Shown here: positions 15,877 through 24,342 of the stretch, piece after piece
Layout of the letters: each line of letters begins with the position of its first letter
Numbering within the stretch: the stretch's first letter is position 1
NCBI RefSeq assembly: GCF_022698165.1
Contig: NZ_JALDAY010000022.1
Span: forward strand, 1 to 64,000
Length of the DNA: 64,000 nucleotides
Direction: 5' to 3'
From: Streptomyces cylindrosporus
GTDB lineage: Bacteria > Actinomycetota > Actinomycetes > Streptomycetales > Streptomycetaceae
Notes under the pieces: model-generated
What the model saw: only the letters and a program-made list of their open reading frames with translations
The model's database searches: none
Told to the model about the DNA's origin: nothing
Translations under genes and position numbers: made by a program

Positions 15877-18189
15877 TTACTGCTCCTTGTGGCCCAGCAG
15901 GATGTCGACGCCGTCCCGGCCACCGTCCAGCGTGACCTGGGTGGCCACCGGCGGGTAGCCGCTGGCGATCACCGTGTACTGCTCGCTGGAGAGGTCCGTG
16001 AAGGCGTAGCTGCCGTCGACGCTCGTGGTGCGCGTCCCCACGACATTGCCGGCGGCGTCGATCAGCGTGACCCGGGCATCGTCCAGCGCCCGCCCGTCCG
16101 GGGCGTGCACCGTGCCCCGCAGCGTCGCCGCGACGGACAGCCGGATGTCGCAGCGGGCGGTCTCGGTCGTCACGGTGACCGGCACGGCGGCCGGGCGGTG
16201 ACCGGGCGCGCTCACGCTGACCGTGTGCTCGCCGGGCAGCAGCTCGTCGATCCGGTAGCCGCCGTCCATCGCGGTGGTGGTGGAGGCGGTCACGTCACCG
16301 CGCTCGTCGGTGGCCACCACCAGCGCACCGGGCAGCACCTCGCCGTCGCCGCCGCGCACCGTCCCGGCCAGGCCGCCCGGGCTGGGCAGGATCACCAGGT
16401 CGTGGGAGACGGGCGCGCCGTTCAGGGTCAGCGTCACGACCTGTGGCTGGTGACCGGGCGCCGAGCCGATGAGGACCAGGCTGCCGCGCTCGGCGGTGTC
16501 CACGGCGTAGGAGCCGTCCTCGCCGGAGAGGGCGCGGGCCAGCTGGCGGCCCGAGGTGTCCAGCAGGGTGATCGCGGTTCGGGGCACGGGGGAGCCCGTA
16601 CCGTCGCGCACCTGTCCGCGCAGCACGGCCGTAGCAGCGGCGGCCGGGAGGGCGGCCGTGGCGGCGGCCTTCGGCCCGGTCGGCTCGCCCGCCCGGGTCG
16701 GGTCGTCCGCCCCCGCCGGCGCACCCGCGCTCCTCTTCGCGCGGAAGAGCAGCGCCGTGACGATCACGGCGAAGGCGAAGAAGCCGGCCGACCACCAGTA
16801 CGCGACCTCGTAGCTGTGCAGCGCCGCGTTCGCCTTGACCAGCGGGTCGGAGAGGTGGTCCTTCGCGTAGTTGGTGGCGGCGGTCGCGGCCAGGGTGTTG
16901 AGCAGCGCCGTACTGATCGAACCGCCCACCTGCTGGGTGGTGTTGACGGCCGCCGAGGCCACGCCCTGGTCGCTCGCCTGCACGCCCAGGGTGGCGTAGC
17001 TCATCGCCGCGGGCATCGACATGCCGAGCCCGGCGCCGAGCAGCAGCAGCGGACCCAGCACATGGGCCGCGTAACCGCTGTGCAGGTCGAGGCGGGTCAG
17101 CCAGATCATGCCGCCCACCGCGAGCAGCATGCCGGTGGGTACGACGATCTTGGGGCCGATCCTCGGCACCAGCACGTTGGTGGACAGCTGCGCCAGGACC
17201 ATCAGCGCGGCCACCATCGGCAGGAAGGCCACACCGTTCTTGACCGGCGAGTAGCCCAGCGTCCCCTGGAGGTAGTAGGTCAGGAAGAGGAAGACGCCGA
17301 ACATACCGGCGGACGAGATGAGGATGGTCGACAGGGCGGCGGCGCGGTCGCGGTCGGCCAGGACGCGCAGCGGCAGCACCGGGTGCTTCGCGCGGGTCTG
17401 CCAGAGGAAGAACGCCACCAGGAACACGGCGCCCGCGGCCAGGAAGCCCCAGGTCATCCAGTTGTCCCAGTCGTGCGTCTCCGCGTTGGCGAAGCCGTAG
17501 ACGATGCCGAACAGGCCGCCGGAGACCAGGACGACTCCGAGGATGTCCAGCTTCGGCCGCTCGGCCGGGAGGGAGCGGCCGAGGAAGACGAGCGCGCCGA
17601 TCAGGGCGGGAACCGCGATGACGTCGTTGACGTACAGCGTCCAGCGCCAGTCCAGGTACTCGGTGAGCAGACCGCCGAGGACCAGGCCGACGGCCGCGCC
17701 GGATCCGGCGATGGCGCCGAATATGCCGAACGCCCTGGCACGTTCCTTGGGTTCGGTGAAGGTCGTCGTCAGCAGTGAGAGGGCCGCCGGTGCGAGCAGG
17801 GCGCCGAACAGGCCCTGCACCGCGCGCGCGACGACCAGCATGGTGAAGCCGTTCGCGGCGCCACCGAGCGCGGAGGCAGCGGCGAAGCCGACGACGCCGA
17901 CGATGAACGTCGTCTTGCGGCCGAAGAGGTCGGCGAGCCGGCCGCCGAGCAGCAGCAGACTGCCGAAGGCCAGGGAGTAGGCGGTGACGATCCACTGCCG
18001 GCCGTTGTTGTCGAAGCCCAGGTCCTGCTGTGCGGACGGCAGCGCGATGTTCACGATCGTGGCGTCGAGGACGACCATGAGCTGGGCGAGGCCGATCACG
18101 GCCAGCGCCCACCAGCGGTGCTTCGACGGGGCTTGCGTGTGGCCGGGCGGCCCGGCCTGGGCGGTGGTGGCGGCCGGGATGACTTCCAC
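15877..18189 (-). CDS. DHA2 (14-TM) MFS transporter with three C-terminal carboxypeptidase-regulatory-like domains
   Basis: A 770-residue drug:proton antiporter fusion. Residues about 25-510 are an EmrB/QacA-type 14-helix MFS domain: LDATIVNIALPSAQQDLGF in TM1, GGRLADLFGRKTTF as motif A, and GPAIAGSGAAVGLVLGG-like motif C (sequence GAIAGSGAAVGLVLGG). After an Ala/Pro/Thr linker come three repeats of about 75 residues of CarboxypepD_reg-like fold (LRGQVRDGTGSPVPRTAITL; LAGTVRGGDGEVLPGALVV; LRGTVHAPDGRALDDARVTL). The C-terminus of a 14-TM MFS should be cytoplasmic, an odd place for domains usually found outside cells. It pairs with the convergent YceI gene, which carries the same domain. Confidence 0.9.
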   Translation of the reverse strand: MEVIPAATTAQAGPPGHTQAPSKHRWWALAVIGLAQLMVVLDATIVNIALPSAQQDLGFDNNGRQWIVTAYSLAFGSLLLLGGRLADLFGRKTTFIVGVVGFAAASALGGAANGFTMLVVARAVQGLFGALLAPAALSLLTTTFTEPKERARAFGIFGAIAGSGAAVGLVLGGLLTEYLDWRWTLYVNDVIAVPALIGALVFLGRSLPAERPKLDILGVVLVSGGLFGIVYGFANAETHDWDNWMTWGFLAAGAVFLVAFFLWQTRAKHPVLPLRVLADRDRAAALSTILISSAGMFGVFLFLTYYLQGTLGYSPVKNGVAFLPMVAALMVLAQLSTNVLVPRIGPKIVVPTGMLLAVGGMIWLTRLDLHSGYAAHVLGPLLLLGAGLGMSMPAAMSYATLGVQASDQGVASAAVNTTQQVGGSISTALLNTLAATAATNYAKDHLSDPLVKANAALHSYEVAYWWSAGFFAFAVIVTALLFRAKRSAGAPAGADDPTRAGEPTGPKAAATAALPAAAATAVLRGQVRDGTGSPVPRTAITLLDTSGRQLARALSGEDGSYAVDTAERGSLVLIGSAPGHQPQVVTLTLNGAPVSHDLVILPSPGGLAGTVRGGDGEVLPGALVVATDERGDVTASTTTAMDGGYRIDELLPGEHTVSVSAPGHRPAAVPVTVTTETARCDIRLSVAATLRGTVHAPDGRALDDARVTLIDAAGNVVGTRTTSVDGSYAFTDLSSEQYTVIASGYPPVATQVTLDGGRDGVDILLGHKEQ

Positions 18190-18237
18190 GATGGTGCTCC
18201 CCTCATGGGGCTTGGAGTGCCCGGACCCGTATCAGTC

Positions 18238-18250
18238 CGAAACCGTTTCG
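18238..18250. promoter_or_regulatory. Perfect operator-like palindrome before MFS gene
   Basis: CGAAACCGTTTCG is a perfect 13-base palindrome about a central C, 49 bases upstream of the MFS start on the minus strand. It matches the site before the YceI gene at 12 of 13 positions. Half-sites of this kind suit a TetR-family repressor that responds to the exported compound. Confidence 0.6.
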
Positions 18251-18277
18251 TACCGCTAACCTAGACACCCAAGGCAG

Positions 18278-18295
18278 CGAAACGCAAACGTTTCG
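18278..18295. promoter_or_regulatory. Second CGAAAC/GTTTCG site before MFS gene
   Basis: CGAAAC and GTTTCG half-sites lie six bases apart (18278-18283 and 18290-18295), with a perfect AAACGTTT at 18286-18293. It shares half-sites with the palindrome 28 bases away, so the MFS promoter may bind two dimers. Alternatively it belongs to the acyl-CoA ligase transcript end. Confidence 0.4.
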
Positions 18296-18338
18296 ATGTG
18301 TTGTCGCCCGGAACCACCAAAGCTTCACAAGCGGCGGC

Positions 18339-20255
18339 TCACCGCTCGTACAGACCCTCGACCTCCGCGGAGAAGTCCCGCAGCACCGCTTCCCGCCGCA
18401 GCTTCATCGACGGGGTCAGGTGGCCCTCGGCCTCGGTGAGGTCGCGGGGCAGGATCGCGAAGCGGCGGATCGACTCCGGCCGTGACACCAGCTTGTTCGC
18501 CTCGTCCACGGCGCGTTGCAGCACCGCCCTCAAGTCGTCGTCGTCCACCAGGAGTTCGGCCGGGACGGGGTGCCTGCCGTTCATCCGGCGCCAGTGGGTG
18601 ACGCCGTCCAGGTCGAGGGTGAGGAGGGCCGCGATGAAGGGGCGGCGGTCGCCGACGACCATGACCTGGGAGATGAGCGGGTGCTGGCGGAGCCAGTTCT
18701 CCAGCGGCGCCGGCGCCATGTTCTTGCCGCCCGCCGTGATCAGGATCTCCTTCTTGCGGCCGGTGATGGTCAGATAGCCCTCGTCGTCCAGGCGGCCGAT
18801 GTCGCCCGTGGGGAACCAGCCGTCCGCCGAGGACGGGATCACCCCGCCGCCGTGCGGGTCCCAGTAGCCGCGGAAGACCTGCCCGCCGCTGAGCAGGATC
18901 TCCCCGTCGGCCGCGATCCGGACCCTGGTGCCGGGCAGCGGCCAGCCGACCGTGTCCAGACGGGACTTGAGGGGCGGGGTGACGGTGGCGGCGGCGGTGG
19001 ACTCGGTCAGGCCGTAACCCTCGTATATCTCCATGCCCGCCCCCGCGTAGAAGGCCGCCAGGCGGCGGCCGAGGGGGGAGCCGCCGCTGATGATGTGGCG
19101 GATCCTGCCGCCCATCGCGTTGCGGATACGGCGGTAGACCAGGGGGTCGTAGAAGGTGCGGGCCGCCTTCAGGGCCGCGCTCGGGCCGGAGCCGGTGCCC
19201 GCGTGCCGGGCCTCCGTCGCCTCGGCCCAGCGGACGGCGGTCTTGGCGGCACGGTCGAAGACGGACACCCGGCCGCCGTCCTCCGCCTTGGCCCGGGCGT
19301 TGTTGTACACCTTCTCCAGCATGTACGGGATGACCAGCAGGAACGTCGGCCGGAAGGCGGCCAGGTCCGCCAGCAGGTCCTCCGCCTGGAGGCTCGGCGC
19401 GTGCCCGAGGCGGACCCGGGCGCGGACGCAGGCGATCGCCACCATGCGGCCGAAGACGTGGGACATGGGCAGGAAGAGCAGGGTGGAGGGGTCGTCCGCC
19501 TTCGACTTGAAGATCGGGTAGAGGAGCTCGATCGCGTTGTCGACCTCGGCCAGGAAGTTGCCGTGGGTGAGGACACAGCCCTTGGGGCGGCCGGTGGTCC
19601 CCGAGGTGTAGATGATCGTGGCGAGCGTGTCCGGCACGAGCATGCCGCGCCGCACCTCGACCTCCTGGTCGGGCACGTTCTGCCCGAGTTCGGCGAGCCG
19701 GTCCAGGTGCCCCTTCTCGACGATCCACATGTGCCGCAGGTCGGGCAGATGGCTCAACTCCGGCCCCAGCGCGGCCGCCTGGGCCGCCGTCTCCGTCACC
19801 AGCGCCACCGCGCCGGAGTCCTGGAGGATCCAGCGGGTCTGATAGACGGAGGAGGTGGGGTAGATGGGGACGGTGACCAGGCCCGCGGCCCACGCGGCGA
19901 AGTCGAGGAGCGTCCACTCGTAGATCGTGCGGGCCATGACGGCGATACGGTCGCCGGCGACCAGGCCCTCCGAGATCAGCCCCTTGGCGAGGGCCCGGAC
20001 CTGTGCGGCGAACTCCGCCGCCGAGACGTCCGTCCAGTCTCCGTCCTCGGTACGGCGGCTGAGCACGCGTGCGTCCGGTGCGGCGTCCGCGTTGTCGAAC
20101 GGCAGGTCGGCCAGCGAGCCGTGGGTGGCCGGCGGGACGAGCGGCGGGACCGAGACCTCGCGCACTTCGCCGTCCAGCCGCCGGATCTCGGGCTCCACCA
20201 GCTGGGGGACGCCGTCGTAGTCGGACGCGGACGGATAGGGCACGGACACGGACAT
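18339..20255 (-). CDS. Long-chain fatty acid--CoA ligase (AMP-forming), copy 1
   Basis: A 638-residue FadD15-like acyl-CoA synthetase that activates long-chain fatty acids with ATP and CoA. The P-loop-like AMP motif YTSGTTGRPKG is at 216-226; YEGYGLTES, GWFPTGDIGRLDDEGYLTITGRKKE and the C-terminal Lys region (LTPSMKLRREAVL) complete the ANL fold. It is closely similar along its whole length to the next gene upstream (start 22375), so the two arose by tandem duplication. The 185-base gap before its start holds an operator-like TTACCGCGGGTTA. Confidence 0.92.
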   Translation of the reverse strand: MSVSVPYPSASDYDGVPQLVEPEIRRLDGEVREVSVPPLVPPATHGSLADLPFDNADAAPDARVLSRRTEDGDWTDVSAAEFAAQVRALAKGLISEGLVAGDRIAVMARTIYEWTLLDFAAWAAGLVTVPIYPTSSVYQTRWILQDSGAVALVTETAAQAAALGPELSHLPDLRHMWIVEKGHLDRLAELGQNVPDQEVEVRRGMLVPDTLATIIYTSGTTGRPKGCVLTHGNFLAEVDNAIELLYPIFKSKADDPSTLLFLPMSHVFGRMVAIACVRARVRLGHAPSLQAEDLLADLAAFRPTFLLVIPYMLEKVYNNARAKAEDGGRVSVFDRAAKTAVRWAEATEARHAGTGSGPSAALKAARTFYDPLVYRRIRNAMGGRIRHIISGGSPLGRRLAAFYAGAGMEIYEGYGLTESTAAATVTPPLKSRLDTVGWPLPGTRVRIAADGEILLSGGQVFRGYWDPHGGGVIPSSADGWFPTGDIGRLDDEGYLTITGRKKEILITAGGKNMAPAPLENWLRQHPLISQVMVVGDRRPFIAALLTLDLDGVTHWRRMNGRHPVPAELLVDDDDLRAVLQRAVDEANKLVSRPESIRRFAILPRDLTEAEGHLTPSMKLRREAVLRDFSAEVEGLYER

Positions 20256-20353
20256 GGCAGCTCCTGGGACGCGCGTGCAGCTCGGTTCCGCTCTGCTGTA
20301 CAGATACGTGCAGTTCGTACCGAGACGTTCACCGGCGGTGGGGCGGCTGGGGG

Positions 20354-20366
20354 TTACCGCGGGTTA
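20354..20366. promoter_or_regulatory. TTACC-type operator-like site before ligase copy 1
   Basis: TTACCGCGGGTTA lies about 100 bases upstream of the ligase 1 start. It matches the perfect palindrome at 22589 at 11 of 13 positions, which suggests that both acyl-CoA ligase promoters answer to one regulator. The TetR gene at 24343 is a nearby candidate. Two matches alone are weak evidence. Confidence 0.35.
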
Positions 20367-20440
20367 GACCGGGAATCGTACGGCCAGTGAGTGGGGAGTT
20401 GGTGCTGTTTCGGGGATGGTCCGGTGGTTTGTCTGCGGGT

Positions 20441-22375
20441 TCACTGTGAGCCGTACAGCCGCTCGATGTGCGCCCCGAACTCCTCCGCGATCGCCTCCCG
20501 CCTCAACTTCATCGACGGCGTCAAGTGGCCCGCCTCCTCGGTGAAGTCCACCGGGAGGACCGTGAAGCGGCGGATCGACTCCGGTCTCGACACCAGCTTG
20601 TTCGCCTCGTCCACCGCTCGTTGCAGGACCTGCCTCAACTCCTCGTCGTCGAGGAGGAGTTCCGCGGGGACAGGGTGCTTGCCGTTCATCCGGCGCCAGT
20701 GGCTCACGCCCTCCATGTCCAGGGTGATGAGGGCGCCGATGTAGGGGCGGCCGTCGCCGACCACCATGACCTGGGAGATCAGGGGATGCGCGCGCAGCCA
20801 GTTCTCCAGCGGGGCGGGCGCCACGCTCTTGCCGCCCGCGGTGATCAGCATCTCCTTCTTGCGGCCGGTGATGTAGAGGTAGCCCTCCTCGTCCAGCCGG
20901 CCGATGTCACCGGTGGCGAGCCAGCCGTCGACGGTCGCCGGGACCACCCCGCCCGCGTTCGGCTCCCAGTAGCCGCGCAGGACGTGGTCGCCGGCCAGCA
21001 GGATCTCGCCGTCGGCCGCGATGCGGACCTTCGTGCCGGGCAGCGGCCAGCCGACCGTGCCCAGACGGGGTTTGAGCGGCGGGGTGACCGTCGCCGCGCC
21101 GGTCGTCTCCGTGAGGCCGTAACCCTCGTAGATCTCGATGCCCGCGCCCGCGTAGAAGGCGGAGAGGCCGCGGCCGAGCGGGGAGCCGCCGCAGATCATG
21201 TAACGGACCCTGCCGCCCATGGCGTTGCGGATACGGCGGTACACCAGGGGGTCGTAGAACCTGCGGGCCGCCTTCAGGGCCGCGCTCGGGCCGGACCCCG
21301 TGCCCGCGTGCCGGGCCTCCCGCGCCTCGCCGTACCGGCGCGCCACGCCCGCCGCGCGATCGAAAGCCGTCACCCGGCCGCCGGCCTCGGCCTTGGCGCG
21401 GGCCACGTTGTAGATCTTCTCCAGCATGTACGGGATGGCGATCAGGCAGGTCGGCCTGAAGCTGGCCAGGTCGGGGAGGAGTTCGTCCGACTTCAGGCTC
21501 GGGGCGTGGCCCAGGCGGACGCGGGCGCGGACGCAGGCGACGGCGACCATGCGGCCGAAGATGTGCGACATGGGCAGGAAGTGCAGGATCGACGCCTCCT
21601 CGCTGTGCCGCGCGCGGAAGACGGGGTAGAGGAGCTCGATCGCGTTGTCGACCTCGGCCAGGAAGTTGCCGTGCGTGATCGCGCAGCCCTTGGGGCGGCC
21701 GGTGGTGCCGGAGGTGTAGACGACGGTGGCGAGGGTGTCGGGTCCCAGCATTCCCCGTCGTACGGCGACCTCCTGGTCCGGCACGTGCTCGCCGCGCTCG
21801 GCCAGGCGCTCGACGTGGGCCTTCTCGATGACCCAGAGGTGGCGCAGGTCGGGGAGGCGGTTGAGCTCCGGGCCGAGGGCCGCGGCCTGGGCCGCCGTCT
21901 CCGTCACCAGCGCCACCGCGCCGGAGTCCTGGAGGATCCAGCGGGTCTGGAAGAGGGAGGAGGTCGGGTAGATCGGGACCACGACCAGGCCCGCGGCCCA
22001 TGCGGCGAAGTCCAGGACCGTCCACTCGTAGACGGTCCGTGCCATGACGGCGATCCGGTCGCCCGGCACCAGCCCCTCGGCGATCAGCCCCTTCGCCACG
22101 CCCAGCACCTCGACGGCGAAACCGGCCGCCGTCACGTCCGCCCACCGGCCCGACTCGTCGCGCCTCCTGAGGACCTTGCTCTCGGGCGCGATGCGAACGT
22201 TGTCGAAGGGCAGGTCCGCGAGCGAGCCGTGTGTCAGCGGCGGGACGAAGGGCGGCACGGAGACCTCGCGGACCTCCCCGTCCAGCCGCCGGATCTCGGG
22301 CTCCACGAGGACCGGGGTGCCGTCGTACGTCGTGGCGTGGACCGCGGGAGTGGCGGAGCGGTGCGAGATGGACAC
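20441..22375 (-). CDS. Long-chain fatty acid--CoA ligase (AMP-forming), copy 2
   Basis: A 644-residue paralogue of the downstream ligase, with the same motifs (YTSGTTGRPKG, YEGYGLTET, GWLATGDIGRLDEEGYLYITGRKKE in pieces, LTPSMKLRREAI). Long stretches are identical between the copies, for example around DFAAWAAGLV and the C-terminal RAVDEANKLVSRPESIRRF region, while the N-termini and the region after the AMP motif differ. It may have a distinct chain-length preference or growth-phase use. It is divergent from the MaoC-like gene over a 270-base gap with a perfect TTACC/GGTAA palindrome. Confidence 0.92.
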   Translation of the reverse strand: MSISHRSATPAVHATTYDGTPVLVEPEIRRLDGEVREVSVPPFVPPLTHGSLADLPFDNVRIAPESKVLRRRDESGRWADVTAAGFAVEVLGVAKGLIAEGLVPGDRIAVMARTVYEWTVLDFAAWAAGLVVVPIYPTSSLFQTRWILQDSGAVALVTETAAQAAALGPELNRLPDLRHLWVIEKAHVERLAERGEHVPDQEVAVRRGMLGPDTLATVVYTSGTTGRPKGCAITHGNFLAEVDNAIELLYPVFRARHSEEASILHFLPMSHIFGRMVAVACVRARVRLGHAPSLKSDELLPDLASFRPTCLIAIPYMLEKIYNVARAKAEAGGRVTAFDRAAGVARRYGEAREARHAGTGSGPSAALKAARRFYDPLVYRRIRNAMGGRVRYMICGGSPLGRGLSAFYAGAGIEIYEGYGLTETTGAATVTPPLKPRLGTVGWPLPGTKVRIAADGEILLAGDHVLRGYWEPNAGGVVPATVDGWLATGDIGRLDEEGYLYITGRKKEMLITAGGKSVAPAPLENWLRAHPLISQVMVVGDGRPYIGALITLDMEGVSHWRRMNGKHPVPAELLLDDEELRQVLQRAVDEANKLVSRPESIRRFTVLPVDFTEEAGHLTPSMKLRREAIAEEFGAHIERLYGSQ

Positions 22376-22588
22376 GGGCGACTCCAGAGGTTCAACGGAG
22401 TTGCCCTGCGGGGGAGTTGCCGCAGGTCAGGAGATGGCGATCGTACGGCTCCGGCGTGATGACAAGGTGAGGGTTCGGGGGTCGTCCGGCGGTGGGGATG
22501 CGTCGGGGATGTGCAGTGTGGGGGCTTTTCTGGCCGAAAGCGCCCTACCGGCCGGTATGGTGAACATTTTTCAACTCCCGCCTTCGAC

Positions 22589-22601
22589 TTACCTCGGGTA
22601 A
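22589..22601. promoter_or_regulatory. Perfect TTACC/GGTAA palindrome in divergent lipid-gene promoter
   Basis: TTACCTCGGGTAA, arms perfect around TCG, 57 bases upstream of the MaoC-like start, in the 22376-22645 gap that separates it from acyl-CoA ligase copy 2. The form resembles operators of TetR-family fatty-acid regulators. The gap otherwise shows only a few AT-rich bases (ACATTTTTCAAC near 22564), which may be part of a promoter. Confidence 0.55.
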
Positions 22602-22645
22602 CCTGACTCTGGAGTAAGAAGAGACGGCCAGAGCCTGCTGGGGGC

Positions 22646-23962
22646 GTGATGTCGATGTCCGTGGTCCTGCCCGGCGCCCCCGCACTCGGGCCGCTGCTCG
22701 CCCGGGGCGCGCTGCTCTCCCCCTTCAAGCGCCCGCGCCCGGACGCCGACTTCCCCCACGACCGGCTCGTCCTGCCCGCCCTGCGCATCGATCTGGCCCG
22801 GCTGGCCGCGTACGAACGGGTCTGCGGCTTCGCGACCGGCGCCGACGCGCTGCCGCTCACGTACCCCCACGTACTGGGTTTCCCGCTGGCCATGCGCCTG
22901 ATGAGCGCCCGCGGCTTCCCCCTGCCGCTGCTGGGCCTGGTCCACACGTCGATCGACATCACGCAACGACGGGCCCCCGCGGCCACCGGCGAGTACGAAC
23001 TCTCCGTCCACATCGGCGGTTTGCAGCCACACCGACGCGGCACGGAGGCGTCGGTGATCACCGAGATGCGGGCCGGTGGAGAAGTCGTGTGGGAGTCACG
23101 GAGCACGTATCTGGCGCGGCATCGGACGGGGGGTGGTGAGGTGTCCGAGGGTGAGCGGCGGACGGAAGCGGAGGGGGGACTGTCGTCTGCGGGGGCTGGG
23201 CGGAGGCTGGGTCCGGAGGCGAGGAGGCTGCCTGCGGCGGCTGAGTCGCGGCTAGGTCCGGAGGCGGGCGGACTGCCTGCCGCGGCCGAGCGGCGGCCGG
23301 ACCCAGAGGCGGGGCGAGGGTCTGCGGCGCCCGAGCGGAGGCCCGGTCCCGAGGCGAGTGGGATGCCTGCCGCGGCCGAGCGGCGGCCGGGCCCCGAGAC
23401 GGGCCGACTGCCTGCGGCGGGCGAGCGGAGGCCCGAGGCGGGCGGGATGCCTGCTGTGTCCGAGCAGTCGCTGGGCCCAGAGGCGGGCCGACTGCCTGCT
23501 GTGCCCGAGCAGTGGCTGGACCCAGAGGCGAGGGGGCTGTCTGCCGTGGCCGGGCTGCGGCCGGGCTCCGAAGCGGGCCGGCTGTCTGCGGTGGACGAGT
23601 TGCGGCCGGACCCCGAGACGGACCCGCTGCCTGCCGTGGCCGAGTGGCGGATCGGGGCTGATGTCGGGCGGCGTTACGGGGCCGCTTCCGGGGATCGGAA
23701 TCCCATTCATCTTTATCCGCTGACGGCCCGTCTGTTCGGGTTTCCGCGGGCCATCGCGCACGGCATGTGGACGGTCGCCCGCTGCCTCGCCGCGCACGGG
23801 ACGCCCCAACACGCCCGTGTGACCGCCGAGTTCAGGGCCCCGGTGCTGCTGCCGGGGACGGTGACGTACGCGGCGGACGGGAGCGGGCGGTTCGAGCTGC
23901 GCAGCGGCGACCGCGTCCATGTGAGCGGCGTCGTCAACGGCCTCAGCCCCGACGGACGTTGA
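22646..23962 (+). CDS. MaoC/hot-dog dehydratase-like protein split by a 15-residue repeat array
   Basis: A 438-residue protein of the MaoC-like acyl-enoyl hydratase type. Residues 1-160 form a first, degenerate hot-dog fold (LTYPHVLGFPLAMRLM, TQRRAPAATGEYELSVHIGG). Residues 337-438 carry the catalytic-type half: GRRYGAASGDRNPIHLYPLTARLFGFPRAIAHGMW (quoted motif: GDRNPIHLYP plus AIAHGMW) with the hydratase Asp/His. Between them, residues 187-334 are ten tandem units of about 15 residues (pattern RPGPEAGRLPAAAER). Homologues are normally about 280-290 residues without this insert. GTG at 22646 or ATG at 22649 can start it. It sits with two acyl-CoA ligases, fitting fatty-acid metabolism. Confidence 0.82.
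   Translation: MMSMSVVLPGAPALGPLLARGALLSPFKRPRPDADFPHDRLVLPALRIDLARLAAYERVCGFATGADALPLTYPHVLGFPLAMRLMSARGFPLPLLGLVHTSIDITQRRAPAATGEYELSVHIGGLQPHRRGTEASVITEMRAGGEVVWESRSTYLARHRTGGGEVSEGERRTEAEGGLSSAGAGRRLGPEARRLPAAAESRLGPEAGGLPAAAERRPDPEAGRGSAAPERRPGPEASGMPAAAERRPGPETGRLPAAGERRPEAGGMPAVSEQSLGPEAGRLPAVPEQWLDPEARGLSAVAGLRPGSEAGRLSAVDELRPDPETDPLPAVAEWRIGADVGRRYGAASGDRNPIHLYPLTARLFGFPRAIAHGMWTVARCLAAHGTPQHARVTAEFRAPVLLPGTVTYAADGSGRFELRSGDRVHVSGVVNGLSPDGR
23204..23647 (+). repeat. In-frame 45-base tandem repeat (10 units)
   Basis: Nine units of 45 bases and one of 39, encoding a PEAGRLPAAAER-like 15-residue motif, inside the MaoC-like gene. All unit lengths are multiples of three, so the reading frame is kept. 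The units have diverged from each other, mostly by single-base changes, showing that the array is not brand new. The encoded stretch is Pro/Ala/Arg/Glu-rich and probably a flexible linker. Confidence 0.9.
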
Positions 23963-24272
23963 CCCCGCCGACCAGACCCCACGCGTCGACGCGGACGGTC
24001 GGGCCACCCGGCTCGCTCGGGCCCTCGTCCCGCACACCGCCGAGCCGGATGCCGTGCACCGCGACGCGGACGTCGGGCCGGACCCGCAGACTCACCCCGC
24101 CGATGAGGCTGAGCTTGGTGATGCGCAGTTCGGCGCCGTCGGGAATGTCGACGTCCGTGAGGTCGATGTCGGCGCCGCCGATGAGGGACACGGTGAGGGT
24201 GCGTTCGTGGAGGGTGGCGCCGGCCAGTCGGTGCCCGCCGATGATGCTCACCTTGATGTCGGTCTTCGTCAT
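23943..24272 (-). CDS. Small LiaF-like/beta-solenoid protein
   Basis: A 109-residue protein with three regularly spaced segments of the type KVSIIGGHRL, TVSLIGGADIDLTDVD and KLSLIGGVSLRVRPDVRVAV. This is the C-terminal LiaF (DUF2154-like, cell-wall-active antibiotic response) beta-solenoid without membrane helices. In Streptomyces such proteins often follow a DUF1707 domain; that domain is absent here. The function is unknown. The 3' end overlaps the MaoC-like gene by 20 bases on the opposite strand. Confidence 0.75.
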   Translation of the reverse strand: MTKTDIKVSIIGGHRLAGATLHERTLTVSLIGGADIDLTDVDIPDGAELRITKLSLIGGVSLRVRPDVRVAVHGIRLGGVRDEGPSEPGGPTVRVDAWGLVGGVNVRRG

Positions 24273-24342
24273 GCCGGCGAACGTACGGGCCGAGCACCGC
24301 GCTCCCCCAGTGTCCCGCGTCCCCCTTCCCGCATGACGGTTG

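Noticed and set aside
23204..23647. CRISPR-like direct repeats
   Set aside because: Units are contiguous 45-base coding repeats without unique spacers and stay in the MaoC frame.
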